A stretch of 64,000 nt of DNA from Roridomyces roridus (GCA_029378245.1 JARKIF010000017.1:744001-808000), one strand, 5' to 3'; numbered from the stretch's first letter, positions 22,301-33,519 are shown. Notes: generated by a model not told the origin, from the sequence alone. Made by a program: numbers and translations.

Positions 22301-22699
22301 GTGAAGGCGAGCCGTAGACTCTCGAGTGGCCTTGGAACGGTCGTTGAACTGGATTGGATTGCTGCATGTCATATCGGACGTGTGGCAGCGATGAGGAATG
22401 GAGAGAAAGACGCCATCTGTCGTCATCGGACGGAGCTTGGGAACTGGGAGCTTCAAGTCGGGCTGACTGACGACGCGGATACCTTCGGTGGAAATGAGTG
22501 CGGTGGGACGATGTCGGTGGCGAGCAGGTTGTAGACCGAGTGGTGGCGGGAGAAGCAAGAGTACTTAGTCCGCCGATAAAGCCGACTCGACCCGTGATTG
22601 AAATGGCGTGATGCATCATCCCGAGATCCGTGTGCCTTTCCCTCTTGACTCCAAACCGCCACTCGCTCACACTCATCCCTCACCAAGAACCCATACGTG

Positions 22700-23570
22700 A
22701 TGGATCGTTCGATATCTCGAGGCCGCGAAGCACTCGTGCGTATGCTACGCTCTCGATTAGGCACACCCACTGACTCGAAATCACCCCTAATCATCTTTTT
22801 CTCGCACAGACCTCCTCAGGGCGCGGTGGTCTAGGCAACATCCGGCTCTCTTCTGCCTCTCGCGACCGTGACTCCATCTCAGGCCCTCCTCAGCGTGGAC
22901 CAGGACCCGACGACTTCTCCGACACCCGCGGCCGTGAGCCCACCGTCTCGCCCATCTCTGACATCCGCTCTACCGGACGCGGCGGCGCAGGCAACTTTCG
23001 CTCCCCATCTCGCGATGTGACAGATAACGTCGACGTACGTAGCCCACGTGAGCAAGAGATCCTGCGTGCGCACAAGGACGAGGCACACTCTACCGGTCGA
23101 GGCGGTGCTGGGAATCTGACTCGTAGCCCGAGCGCTGGAGTCAGCCGCGAACGTGGACAGCAAGTGCACTCGAGTGGACGGGGTGGGGCGGGTAACTTTG
23201 CTGCTGGCCCAGCTCCAGCCTATGAACGTGGGCGTGCGCCTGTCGCGGAGGGCATGTGCGTGACATCTGTCTTGTCTCTCGCTGCTTCTGACCACATGTA
23301 TGTAGACATTCGACAGGCCGTGGAGGTCTTGCCAATCTCACGTCCTCGCCGCCCCCGCCTCAGGACCGCGTCGTACATCAGCCGGGCGAGTACGAATCCT
23401 CTGGGCGGGGTGGGATGGGCAATATGTCTTCCTCACGCGAACGTGGGGCGGGGAGCCGTGAGCGCGGAAGTCGTGAACGTGTAGAGGCGCATGGTATCGC
23501 GGGGCTGTGGAATCGCCTCCATCCTCCGCCGTCGACGATCAAAGAAGATCAGGACGCCGCCAAGGCGTAG
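22700..23570 (+). CDS. DUF3602 family protein
   Basis: Start ATG 22700. Exons 22700-22735, 22810-23255, 23306-23570, phases consistent, 248 residues. The protein is built of repeats of the signature SSGRGGxGN: SSGRGGLGNI, STGRGGAGNF, STGRGGAGNL, SSGRGGAGNF, STGRGGLANL, SSGRGGMGNM. Between them are Arg/Ser/Glu-rich linkers such as SPREQEILRAHKDE, and it ends GLWNRLHPPPS. This repeat defines fungal DUF3602, a conserved family of unknown function, mostly disordered and probably phosphorylated. The only confident calls are the repeat and the family. A related broken copy lies near 33.5-33.7 kb. Confidence 0.87.
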
Positions 23571-23699
23571 GTTCGTCTCAGCAACTCACTCCCCCCTCTC
23601 ATCTTCGGACTCGATGGATGTTCCTTATTATGTATGTATGCTATCTATGAATTGATCTAGTATTCTGGCTTGCACGATGCGACGTTGACTGCTAAAAAA

Positions 23700-24901
23700 G
23701 GCTCTCAGGTCGACTATCATCCACGCTGGAGTCGAACCAGACGACTTCTTTCACGAGTGGATATATAAGCTCGGGATCAAGGTGCGCTTGTAGACGCATC
23801 TGCTCCGAGGTTCCCAATTGAAGTATCCACTAAATACTCGGCGGCAGTCCCACCAGGCTGGAAAAAAAGACCTTGTCGTAACCCCGTAACGATTCAGCTA
23901 GGGTCGAACTATGACCTGAACCTGGTCCTTGTACGGAGTAAGCAGACTCGAGCATTTCTATCCGAGTCTGGATTTCTTGAAGTCAATGTGCGCGACTGGC
24001 GAGTGTTCATGATCATGAAAAAAAAGTGAGTAGAGGCTCAACAGACTTGCGCGGGCCCGGGTCAAAGGGGGGAATGGTATCTGCATCCGCCACCCTGGAG
24101 TCGAGGGTGTCAATGATTCGATAAGCTCGTCCCGTCCCGGGACTACCAGGGTGCGATTTGTACGGCCGTCCGTGTCTGCACTGAGGTTTGTCAGAATGGA
24201 TCCAAATATGTACTACTCGTTCAGTACGACTCGACCCGAGGAAGGGGCAAAAAAGTTATCTGGCTGATCAAGATGAAAGCTCAGCACTGGGCTCGAACCA
24301 AGGCTGGCGCTGGATATTGATTCCGGTTCTTTGCTGGGTTTGCGTTGCTTACTGGTGGACGTAGTGGACTCGAGCATTTCTTTCCGGGTCTACCTTTAGT
24401 TTGCATGGACTCTGGAGTCAATGAATGTCGCGGTATACCTCTACAGCTATAGGAGATATAGTGGGGCGAGTGTTCATTGAATAAAAAGGGAGAAAACCTA
24501 TAGCCGCTACCTCGCAGGATTCAGCTTGGAGTCGAACCAGCGCGAATCGTTCAAGTTCGAACGAAGAGGATCCGTTCTTCCGAATGCAACCCAAGTTATT
24601 CCGAATGATCCGCGGGGGCACCTGTATGTACTCAAAAATTCCGGCTTTGTCCACTCTATGTATCATGCTGGAGTCGAACCAGACAAGTACTTTCACGAAT
24701 GTATCAGCTCGGGATCGAGGTGCGCTTGTGGACGTAACCCGCCCTGAGCACTGAGGTTGCAATCCAAGCTGCTCACAATTAATTGATGTATCCACTACTC
24801 GGGGAAGTCCAGCCTCCAGCCAGAGAAGGGGCAAAAAGTTAACGTTGGAGGACACGCTGGACAACTTAGCTTGGGCTCGAACCAAGCTAATTCTGCGATA
24901 G
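23700..24901 (-). repeat. Cluster of SINE-like dispersed repeats
   Basis: Minus-strand B-box/T-arm motifs (GGTTCGACTCC or GGTTCGAGCCC) occur at 23738-23728, 24299-24289, 24538-24528, 24680-24670 and 24883-24873, with a degenerate one near 23910. Segments between them are repeated. 23720-23890 resembles 24658-24850 (shared AGCTCGGGATC and GGTGCGCTTGT). 23945-23970 resembles 24368-24392 (ACTCGAGCATTTCT). The common orientation, B-boxes and length of roughly 200-400 bp fit RNA-polymerase-III-type SINEs. Confidence 0.6.
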
Positions 24902-26276
24902 CACTGTGGAACCAGGGGGACATGATTTTCATGTCCCCCGGTACCCCCCGATTCATGTGCCGATTCCATGAAACTCACAGAGAAGCCAATGAAAATCACA
25001 TCACATACAGTGAAGCACTGTTTCTCGACTCATGTCCGTTTTCGACGTTTTCATGTTCCATTTTCATGTTGCTTGGACATGAAAATGGCCTTGGATGCAA
25101 TGAGTGCCTTCAGAATCATTGGATGGGATAATGAAAACTATTTGCATTCACATCGAATTTCAGATATAAGTAGTGCAATTTTCAGGACACATGTACATAA
25201 TACAGCCCGTAGTTACAGCCCGCAACCGCGCGCCCACCAGTTATACCCACCCCCGCATCCCACTAATGACGGGCTACTCAGACTCCTACTCTGGAGTAGC
25301 ATGTCGGTGAATGGGTCAACCTGTGGGATATGATTCAGGGACAGCGGCGGCCTTAGAAATCAAGCACGACGCACCGAGGGACTAGTTTCCAGTGCGCTTG
25401 GAGCGGGGTTTCGGGAGGGAGGGAAGGAGAAGGAGAAGGGAAATGGAGGTACTCACTAGTCACGTCACGAACTCGATCTCGACATCACTTGAAGGGCGAC
25501 TCGGAACGGCTTTGAGGCCTGAGGACTGAGTTAGCATCCTTGACTCATGAAGAGTTAGTAGTCCGCGACGTACCTATGCCCACTGCCATTGGCGCACCCT
25601 CCTTTGTTGAGTCGGTACATATCCTGCCTCACTGACCCTATTGGCCGCAGTCGTGAAGCTGAGTCGGAAGCCGCGTCTGCGTGTGGAAGAGGTGCGGTGA
25701 GTGGTCACAGATGAGCTGTACTCTCTGGTGCCGACGATGATCGAGGACGGTGTATGTGGGTATCGCTGTGTGAAGAGACGAAGCCGGGGGTGACAAGGTG
25801 GGGGAAGGAGGGTGCCAGTGAGCGTTAAGAGCAAAGTGTGGAGCGCCGTGAGATGTGTGACACCACTGACCTCATCCACAGCACCTGCTCCACAAAGGCA
25901 CGTTCACCCTTTCCCAAGCCGATCTCGCCGCAGAATCGCACTGGGAAAGAACATTTGAACGAGGTCGTCAAGGAGTACAAGTCTCGGCGGTAATTTAATT
26001 TGAAAGACTCCTCCAGCTCGATCACTACCAATTTGGCTCGAATACATGATTTTCATGGTGTTTCTACATGATTCAGGCTTCACCGATTCAGTGTTAGTGT
26101 CCCTGAAAATCACCGCGCAGAACATGATTTGGTACTGGGCATGGACCGAGTAAAAATCACCCGGTAATGCCTGAACAACCTGAGACATATGATGTGTTCA
26201 TTTCATGCCACAGGCCCTGATTTTGCCCGGTCATGCCACGGCGACATGAAATTCAGGTGCCGATGTTTTCACAGTG
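24902..26276. mobile_element. 1,375-bp CACTG-ended element
   Basis: The left end CACTGTGGAA and the inverted right end CACTGTGAAA form a short TIR. TAG is duplicated exactly on both sides (24899-24901 and 26277-26279). A perfect hairpin with an 11-bp stem, GGGGGACATGA with loop TTT, lies at 24915-24939. No transposase frame is visible. The element splits a SINE-like copy: the flanks join to a sequence resembling 24289-24392. CACTG ends with a 3-bp target duplication are typical of CACTA/EnSpm-type DNA transposons. Confidence 0.65.
24915..24939. repeat. Perfect hairpin near element left end
   Basis: GGGGGACATGA pairs with TCATGTCCCCC around a TTT loop. It is subterminal in the CACTG-ended element and could be a transposase-binding or structural feature. 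Confidence 0.6.
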
Positions 26277-26289
26277 TAGATGTGTACTG

Positions 26290-26830
26290 GTAGACGCAGG
26301 GAGTCAGACTCCAGCTTCTTTCCGCGTCTGGCTTGCACATAAGTGCTCCGGATCCATTGGCATCACATGTGCGCGGGATGATTAGGAGAGATATCGGCGG
26401 GCGAGTGAGTGGGCGGCTGTCCATGAAAGGTTCCAGGTTGCGGAGGCCATCTTTGTCATCCGCGACCGCTTTAGAAGACCGATCGTTCCCTTTCTTCATG
26501 AATCTCGATCTTCACTTCTCGTCGGTGTATTGAATACTGGGATATAATTGACCAAAGTGAGATACAAGTATGTAGTCTCTCAATGTCAACCAAAAAATTA
26601 AGATAGTCAATTTTTTTTGGGTTGGTCTAGAAAGATGTGGTTACTGAGAGAGAGAGAGAGAGAGAGTAATTCAAGGTGATGACTAGTGACTGATGATTGC
26701 GAAAAAAGGCCTGTGGTGCTCCCCTGGCTCGCTGGCGCGCGAGCACGATTGATTGTCGCGCGTTCCGTAGATGTCCTGGGTATACTATAATACAATTGTT
26801 TTTGTGTCCCCGTGAAGGACGGATTAAATC
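26290..26830. other. SINE-like 3' part and intergenic sequence
   Basis: About 26277-26335 continues the SINE-like copy interrupted at 24901 (GACTCCAGCTTCTTTCCGCG). After that no gene is recognised. A (GA)10 microsatellite lies at 26646-26666. Confidence 0.45.
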
Positions 26831-26836
26831 AAATCG

Positions 26837-27714
26837 TCAGGGGCAGGCCAAAAAAACGGTCAAACGGGAGTAATGCAGAACAGAGCTCTGCAATCCTCGA
26901 GTCGGAATCGTCGGAACATTGGAAGGCACATGACTCACGGTACATGCAGATACTGTTGCAAGATCGACTTGCGTTTGTTCAATATCCAGTCGTGTTTGTG
27001 CAATATCGAGTCGCGTTCGTTCGATGTCGAGTCGCGCCTCCTCATGGCGAACATATAGGTGCGTCTGTTGCACCTCCATGCGCAGCCCACAGGCAACCTG
27101 TCCTGGTGTCAACGGCATTCAAAAGAGATGATGGTGAATCGTTACCGAGAAATCGCGATATTGCTCGTCGAGTTGCGTCCTGATCTCACGGAGGATACTT
27201 TCGTTGCGGTTCAGGCGAACGAGGCGCGAGGCGACGCTGCCACCGGTGATGGGCTCGATACGACTACCAATGTCGTCCAACAACCTGTAAGGACGGGTGA
27301 ATGGACTGGCACTGCACAGCAAATCGACCATACGCCGTGAAGTGTTCAATACTTTTCAGCATTGGAGGCGGAATCATTGTGGGGTCCGGGACTGCGTCGG
27401 CAATGACCTCGAGAATCCTTTCGGTGTGCAAAGCGATATCTCGGGCATCCGATTTGGCGTTCTTCGCGCGCTATGGATACAGTCAGCTGACATATTTGAC
27501 GTCCATAATAACGGACCTCGGCGATGTCCCACAGCGCGAGAACGCCACCGACGGCGCTTTTCAGCGGTGGATACGCGTCGGCGGACTCTTTGAGTGCATT
27601 GAGGGAGGTCTTGGCGACGTCTTGGGCGGTGCAAGAAGCGGAGACGACGACGCGGGGAACACTAGAACTTTGACTTGACTTCCGTTTTGCCCGAAGGCGA
27701 AACGGAAACCGCAT
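26837..27714 (-). CDS. Stand-alone NLR-type N-terminal domain protein
   Basis: Minus-strand exons 27714-27517, 27470-27334, 27284-27146, 27097-26939, 26887-26837, phases consistent, 227 residues. The sequence LNALKESADAYPPLKSAVGG ... LWDIAERAKNAKSDARDIALH ... LLDDIGSRIEPITGG ... LREIRTQLDEQYRDFS is the helical N-terminal domain found in front of NACHT or other STAND NTPase modules in many agaric proteins. It is followed by a coiled-coil-like tandem repeat, RLDIERT, RLDIAQT, RLDIEQT, QVDLATV. The protein then ends after 17 more residues with no NTPase or repeat domain. It could be a truncated NLR, a stand-alone signalling adaptor, or the last exon may be misassigned. Role in heterokaryon or immune signalling is inference only. 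Confidence 0.68.
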
Positions 27715-27719
27715 GGCGG

Positions 27720-28198
27720 TCTCGTCGGGATTCAGTCAAGTCTGGGGCGGCTTTTATGTGACTACGATGGGCGGTGCATACAGCAGTTATTTCTGTGCGA
27801 TAAATTGTGATGACCAATCCTGGACCTTTCCCAGGAGGGGCAGTGAATACAGCAACTATTTCTGCTTGCATATATGGCTCCGGGTGTATATCGGCGGTGC
27901 GGACATTCACGATGTGCCACGTCAGACACTCCACAGCACTTGGTGCCTGTTCTAAGTGTAAGCTCGGGGCGCTCAAGAGCATGCTTCTCCGGTTATAGGT
28001 CGTCTGTGAGCCACGAGTAAGAAGTACACGCGCGGCAGGTCACAGGTGTTGCAGGACCAGTGGGAAGAGCTCCCGAGACTTCAGAAAAGATGAAGAAGCA
28101 GCCGGGGCCTGAGCTCGGTAGACGCATGAAGGGAAAACCGACTTGACGATGAGGGCAAGGCAGTGTTCGCCCAGAGGGCTTTGAATCAGGTTCCCGGA
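27720..28198. other. Gap without recognisable gene
   Basis: Upstream side of the NLR-domain gene. Short frames only, nothing recognised. Confidence 0.4.
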
Positions 28199-28580
28199 AG
28201 CTCAAAGGCCTTGCAAAGGTCAAAGGGCTTTTCTCATAGGGCATCTCAAAGGCCTCTGAGAAAAAATCACATTTTTTCGAACATTATATTTACAGTCACA
28301 GAATCGTGACAGAAACACAGAGATGAGCAGTTTTCTGAATGCCGAGAACCAGACAGCTAATTTCTCTTTCTGTTTGAATAGAAATGATGCCAACAAAGGG
28401 GGCGGGTTGTCGTGACTCGTCGGTGCGACTTGATGCGCCTCCCGCCGGTGATTGATCGATTGATTGATGCGAAAAGCACGTGATCTCATAGGGCTCTGAG
28501 AGCTTTGAAATGTCATGAAAATTTTCATAGCCCTCTGCAGAAGGGTCTCAAAGGGCTATGAGCTCATAGGGCTTTGCCCC
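28199..28580. repeat. Possible MITE with AGGGCT/CAAAGG inverted ends
   Basis: The two ends are rich in related oligomers in opposite orientation (CTCAAAGGCCTTGCAAAGG and CAAAGGGCTTTTCTCATAGG at left; CTCATAGGGCTCTGAGAGC, CATAGCCCTCTGC and CTCATAGGGCTTTGCCCC at right) around an AT-richer centre. The inverted match is imperfect and the edges are not certain. Confidence 0.4.
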
Positions 28581-28926
28581 TTGGGCGAACACTGGGGCAA
28601 GGAGCAAGGACGATTCGACGAATGGGGATGGGAGCAAACATGGCCAAGCCGCGGCAACAAATCGCCGGAGGCCCGGAGCTTGACGAGGGCGTGACGCGTG
28701 CTACATCCACGGTCTCTGCGAAATGCACGTGTTCCTCGGTTTCCATCGCAAAACGCCCGATTCAAACTGTCACACGCCGGGCTTGGGCGTGTTACCTCGA
28801 GGGGACCCTGCAACTTGCAAGCCCTCCCGGTCTCTGGTGAACGCTAGCTAGCGCCGTTCGCACTGGTGCATGCCTTGTGTTCCGCCCTCCCTGCTCATGA
28901 TCATCGGCTCGACAGACCTGCTTACC

Positions 28927-29520
28927 ATGAGCACCGTCGCATCCCCGACGCTCCACCCTCGCGCCGGTGTCCCAAGTACCCCAGTCTTGTCCTACGACAT
29001 CCTTCTTGAAATCTTCCACCTCTTCATCGCGGAAGACGCCCGCCAACTATCGCTCATCATCGCTTGCGTCTGCAAGGAGTAGCGGGCGGGAGCTTGGGGA
29101 CGATCCCCTCAGTTTAAGGCTGGTCGAAAGGCACCTCGAACAATCGCGCAATTTGTGTGTGCCTTCCTTCCAGCCGCCCCGCGTCAAATTTAGACTTCAT
29201 CCGAGGCCGAGCTAGGGGAAGGCGTATCGTGGAGCTTCTGGCAGCTAATGTGGACCGGACATATACTCTTTCATTCACAAAACTCTGCACGGATAGGACC
29301 GATTTTTCATTGTTCTGAGGGATGTTTTCGCAGCTGCGGGTACTTTGCATTCCGGTATCTTTCTTCGAACAACATTGCGACAGGCGTCTCGGGCGATGCG
29401 TGGAACTCTCCAACAGCCCTGCTCTGGCCATTCCCCATCCGTTCTTGGGCATCTGATTTTGTTCTAACTTGCGCCTCCCACGAAACTCTTTCCTCTCGGC
29501 CGGATTTCACTGTCAGCAAG
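28927..29520 (+). pseudogene. F-box gene relic with premature stop
   Basis: From ATG 28927 the frame reads VLSYDILLEIFHLFIAED ... IIACVCKE and stops at 29082. In related F-box proteins a Trp follows (CKEW), and here the codon is TAG where TGG is expected. Downstream fragments (LRLVERHLEQSRN) resemble the following LRR part in other frames. It is therefore a decayed member of the F-box family, converging on the D-amino-acid oxidase gene. Confidence 0.6.
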
Positions 29521-29587
29521 GTAAATGCATATATTACATGTACAGATTTACAACTTTAACCCTGGGGATTCTAGATATTCTACAAGT

Positions 29588-30832
29588 CTAAATACGATAA
29601 TTCATCGCCTCCGGCTCCTTACCCTCGATTGCCTCGTCAAGCAAATCAATCACATCCGCCGCACACCCAAAGGACAAGCTCCATCCCGACCCACCGTGGC
29701 CATAACAATGCACAATCCGACTGGAAGATTCAGCGCTCTCCAAACGCCGCAGCTCACGTTCCACTCGGACATTCTTCGACCGAGCGGGGCGGAGTCCCTG
29801 TGCAAGTGGGTACGCAGGGTCCAACTTGGCGTTCTTCAACCCGGGGAGGAACTCGTTTGCCCGTGCACGCATTCGTTGGACGACGGGGGTGTCGAGGGTC
29901 AGGTCTAGATCCCACTGGTTGTCCTGCGCGATACCGCCGATGAGGAGGATATTGTCGGTGCGTGGGACGATGAAAATGATTTCGTTGTCCTCTGACACGT
30001 CGGCGCTGATAGACAGTGCAGCGTTGACTTTGGGGAAGGTGGTACCGTCGTTGACGACACGCAGGAGGGCGCCGCGGAGCGGCGAGCAAGAGTCGTCGCC
30101 TGATAGGGCGCCTCCGTAGAGCCCAGTGGCATTGACGATGGCGTCAGCGTGGAACTCGTTGCGGAGGTCTTTTTCAACCAAAAGCAGGTCCGTCTCGATA
30201 GTGCGCGTTGTCATCGTTGCTCCCTTTGACAAAACCAAGTTCGTCAACCAGTGCATCGCTTGGTCGGTGTCGATCACGGGGACGGACAACTCGTAGCCGT
30301 CCATGATACCGCCCTCGTACTTGGGATTCACACCGCGCTCCTCGGCAAGCTTCGCTCCCGCATGTCGGAATCCCTCTACACCGCTCCCAGCAATCTCCAT
30401 CATCTTGTTCATCAGCTTCTGGCATTTGGCGTTCTCATCCGAGAGTTGTTGAGGGAAGAAGAAGTTCGACTGTGTCATGCGAACTCCTGCCTCCCTGGAA
30501 AGACCGGCATCATCGGCGATCTGCTTCCACGCCCAATACGCGGTCATGCACCAATGCTTCGAGTACTCGAGCGAGACGGCGTCGATGTGCGAGCCGCACA
30601 CCGCGGGTGGGAACTCCCAGAGCGCACCGGCAATCTGCGAGGTGAGTCTGTCGCCGTGGTTTTGGCCTACGTTGGCCCATCCTTTGGAGAGAACAGTGAC
30701 TTTGTAGCCTCTGTCAAGTAGAGCCCATGCGGTGACGAGACCTATGACGCCGGCGCCGACGATGAGGATGTGAGGTGAATCTGCCTGAGGTTGGACGAGG
30801 CGCTGAGGGTGTGGGGTGATGTTCTCGTTCAT
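29588..30832 (-). CDS. D-amino-acid oxidase (FAD-dependent)
   Basis: Single uninterrupted minus-strand frame from ATG 30832, 414 residues. The frame is open further upstream but begins with a non-ATG codon, so I chose the first ATG. FAD-binding fold HILIVGAGVIGLVTAWALL at residues 21-39. Next comes the family block DRLTSQIAGALWEFPP, then NATGLYGGA. A C-terminal DAO signature GHGGSGWSLSFGCA contains the final FAD-contact loop, preceded by GLRPARSKNVRVERE with an arginine that can bind the substrate carboxylate. The enzyme oxidatively deaminates D-amino acids to 2-oxo acids, ammonia and hydrogen peroxide, usually in peroxisomes. The C terminus ends YRI, not a clear peroxisomal SKL-type signal. 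Slightly longer than the usual 340-370 residues because of the N terminus. Intact and intron-free, unlike its neighbours. Confidence 0.88.
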   Translation of the reverse strand: MNENITPHPQRLVQPQADSPHILIVGAGVIGLVTAWALLDRGYKVTVLSKGWANVGQNHGDRLTSQIAGALWEFPPAVCGSHIDAVSLEYSKHWCMTAYWAWKQIADDAGLSREAGVRMTQSNFFFPQQLSDENAKCQKLMNKMMEIAGSGVEGFRHAGAKLAEERGVNPKYEGGIMDGYELSVPVIDTDQAMHWLTNLVLSKGATMTTRTIETDLLLVEKDLRNEFHADAIVNATGLYGGALSGDDSCSPLRGALLRVVNDGTTFPKVNAALSISADVSEDNEIIFIVPRTDNILLIGGIAQDNQWDLDLTLDTPVVQRMRARANEFLPGLKNAKLDPAYPLAQGLRPARSKNVRVERELRRLESAESSSRIVHCYGHGGSGWSLSFGCAADVIDLLDEAIEGKEPEAMNYRI

Positions 30833-31101
30833 GACGAGCTTGTGGTTGTTGTTGTAACGCTCGGCGGGAGTGCGGGGTGGCGATTGCTGGGTTTGGGTAT
30901 TCTGCCTCTCCGCCTGATAGAGGTGACTGGTTACCGAGTGTTCATCTGACAAATGGTCAGTGGGATGATGGGAGTAGCGGAGGCGACGAACTGGTGTAGG
31001 ATTGAGTGTTGAACATGTTCGATTTGCGAAGAGGAGGGAGAGGTTGAGTAGTCGAGTGAAGGATGTAGAATGTCTGGACTGTCCAGCTCAAGAGACCTAG
31101 G

Positions 31102-31108
31102 TTATATA
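31102..31108 (-). promoter_or_regulatory. TATA box of oxidase gene
   Basis: On the minus strand TATATAA lies about 270 bases upstream of the chosen ATG of the D-amino-acid oxidase, followed by a CT-rich leader containing CCTCTCCCTCC. Confidence 0.4.
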
Positions 31109-31149
31109 CTCCATTATCCTCCGTCGTATTCCGCTTCATGGCCCATCAC

Positions 31150-32291
31150 CAGCATCGAACAGTGTCTATTTTCACCCAAGCAAGACGTGAACTAACATCG
31201 GCCACACGCAGTCTCCGGATGATGTCCGCGGGCGGCTGTACGAGACTAAAACTGTTATATACGTAGACATATGTCGTCCTCAGATTTTCACTTCACTGCG
31301 AATTATCTAGTGTCAGGAAAATAATGGCCTCGTTTTTTCCGCTCCAACCGTGGAAGATACTGCACGGAGGGGATGCTCTACCAATATTCTCTCCGCTGCA
31401 ATGTGGTATGTGCAATGCCGGACACGGACGGTCACTTCAAGGGACGAACGTGGATCGGTGCAGACCCCATGTTAGTACCTGGACCTGGTGATCGCAGACA
31501 GAATGCACTGACATTGTTGCCCGCCCGGGGATGACCGGTAATTTCGAGGGGAAAGGTGGGGCGATTGAGAGTCGAGACCTCTGGGCTGGTGACCCCAGAC
31601 GGATCGGTTGCGATTGGGTTCGACGGTGTACTATTTTCCACTCCAGGTGAACTGAACTCCGAATCGGTGACACCCGACAGCTGTACGAGATTACAATCGC
31701 CGGCGACCTCGGGTTTGCTGTCAATCGTCAAAGGAGGAGGAGAGGTGCATACTGAAGGATGGGCTCGTTTTTGGGATGCTTTGTCCAGGTTTCTTGTTCA
31801 CAAGTCGGCGGGCCTGAACAGCTGCTGGACAAATCGAAGAAATCAAGTAGTCCATGAATGTTCTTGTCATGTAAAAATATAACACGCACAAAAATCAGCG
31901 GGAGGACCACGCCGAGGTCGGGAATCTTGGATCGGCCGAGACTTCCATGTTCAACAGGGCTTGATCCCGATTCAGATTGATAGAGCATGATAAAGATAAG
32001 CTGCCCGAGCTGCCCTCGGTACACACGACGGCCTGACTCGCCCAGCAAGCACCCAGGAATAACACGGTGCTGGACTCTGACGGACATCGTTTGCCCAGTC
32101 CCAGTCCTGGACGGGCAAGCTCTTATTAAACCATTAATTCAGCTCGGACTGAGTACCGTACGGCTGTCAAGTGCATCTCCCTCGGCATCATGCACGACAA
32201 AATTGATTCGCCTTGTCGATAAACATGGGCAGTGAGAATGTAAGAGTAGCACCCGTGAACGGTTGGGTGAATGTCGGAATAGACCGTCCGC
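31150..32291. other. Gap without recognisable gene
   Basis: Between the oxidase promoter and the 3' end of the F-box-like gene. Short frames only. The part from about 32169 matches 60650 onward and belongs to the duplicated 3' flank of that gene. Confidence 0.4.
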
Positions 32292-33247
32292 CTAGGCACA
32301 ATCGAGCCAGTTCTCGCGAGACATGATGCTTTGACGCCCTGGATCCATGAGCGAATCATAAAAATGGAGAGGAAACGAGGCTCACGATCAACATCCCCAC
32401 TGCGCCGTTTCTGGATGAATCGCTCCGCCCGATACCAGTAATCCCTGTCGCAATGCACGCCCATCAGCCAATCAGCAGCCCAGTCCAACATCCTAAGCTC
32501 GCGAATACGGATCACGACAAAGCGTAGATCCTCCGCCAGACTCTCCTGGTCAGCGAGCGGCTGCTCTGTGTCATCACAATAGAAGAGAACCTCGATTTTT
32601 GGTGGGCAGTTACGCAAGAGACGGAGGAACAGAGGTGCATAGTCTGCGTTGGAGAATGAGATGTGAGTCAGACGTAGCAGTAGCGCTACGAAAGAGTAGA
32701 AGGCATCGAGGTCGATGTCCGGATTACTCATCACATCCAGGTGTGTGAGTTGAGAGAAGGAGCAGGTGGATTGATGAGGGAAATCGTAAACATAGAGCTG
32801 CGTCAGGCTGGAGGGTATATGAGCTGAAAAGGAGGCGTCGAAGGACAGGATCCGCAGATTTGTGGCGCCGGTGCAAGCGGCTAAGATCTCCGCGTAGCCA
32901 GCTGTACTAGAATCATAGATGCTCAGATTCCGCACTGCTCTCGCGATAAACCCAGGAGGTTTCGTGCGAATGGCGGACAGCAATATCTCCGAGGTAAAGC
33001 CTGGGTATCCGTCAATCGGAGACTGCTCCCCCAAAATGACCGTCCGATAGAGGAAGGGCTCGATCCTGGGGAGTTCGAGCGAGATATGTGGGAGTGGAGT
33101 GGACAATGCAACATACCACTGCTTGACGCGCCATGCGACCAATATGAGCTTGGGAACCAGCGCCGGTCTTCCGAGAGCACAGAGCTCGAAGATGTGCCGC
33201 TCTATTTCCGGGGGAAGGACAGGTGCGTCTTCGAACGCGAGCACCAT
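32292..33247 (-). CDS. F-box-like family protein
   Basis: Minus-strand ATG at 33247 (MVLAFEDAPVLPPEIERHIF). Exons 33247-33117, 33065-32386, 32338-32292, phases consistent, 285 residues. The two introns (51 and 47 nt) sit exactly where they do in the gene at 40977-41954, although the first is in frame and can be read through. Features are an F-box-like start (LPPEIERHIFELCALGRPALVPKLILVAWRVKQW), then IEPFLYRTVIL, weak leucine-rich strands, and the conserved end DLRFVVIRIRELRMLDWAADW ... YWYRAERFIQKRRSGDVD ... IMSRENWLDCA. The family is strongly expanded in agarics and its function is unknown. Association with Skp1 is inference from the F-box-like start. A longer frame extends upstream to 33364. 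Confidence 0.8.
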
Positions 33248-33519
33248 GAAGGCAGAGAATCCTCTTCTGCAATTGAGCTGAATGGATTGGCCGTTCGAAG
33301 GAAGCTCACTGGAATCGACGATGGAAGATCGAGAGAAAGAGACGTCGACCCCACGTGGTTTCATCAGGAATCAATCGATTATGAGTCATTGTTGGGTCGG
33401 CTTTACTCGGCGGACCCCTAAGTAAGTTGCTTCTCTCTTCCGCTGAATTCCTCCCATGACACCCACGCCATTCGCTCGGATACCTTCTTGATACCTTCAA
33501 TTTCTTTCTGCCATCCGAT

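Noticed and set aside
22262..22345. tRNA-like sequence on the minus strand (B-box, anticodon-like loop)
   Set aside because: The T-arm is good, but the putative acceptor stem pairs at only about four of seven positions and the A-box is degenerate, so I call it a tRNA-derived repeat rather than a tRNA gene.
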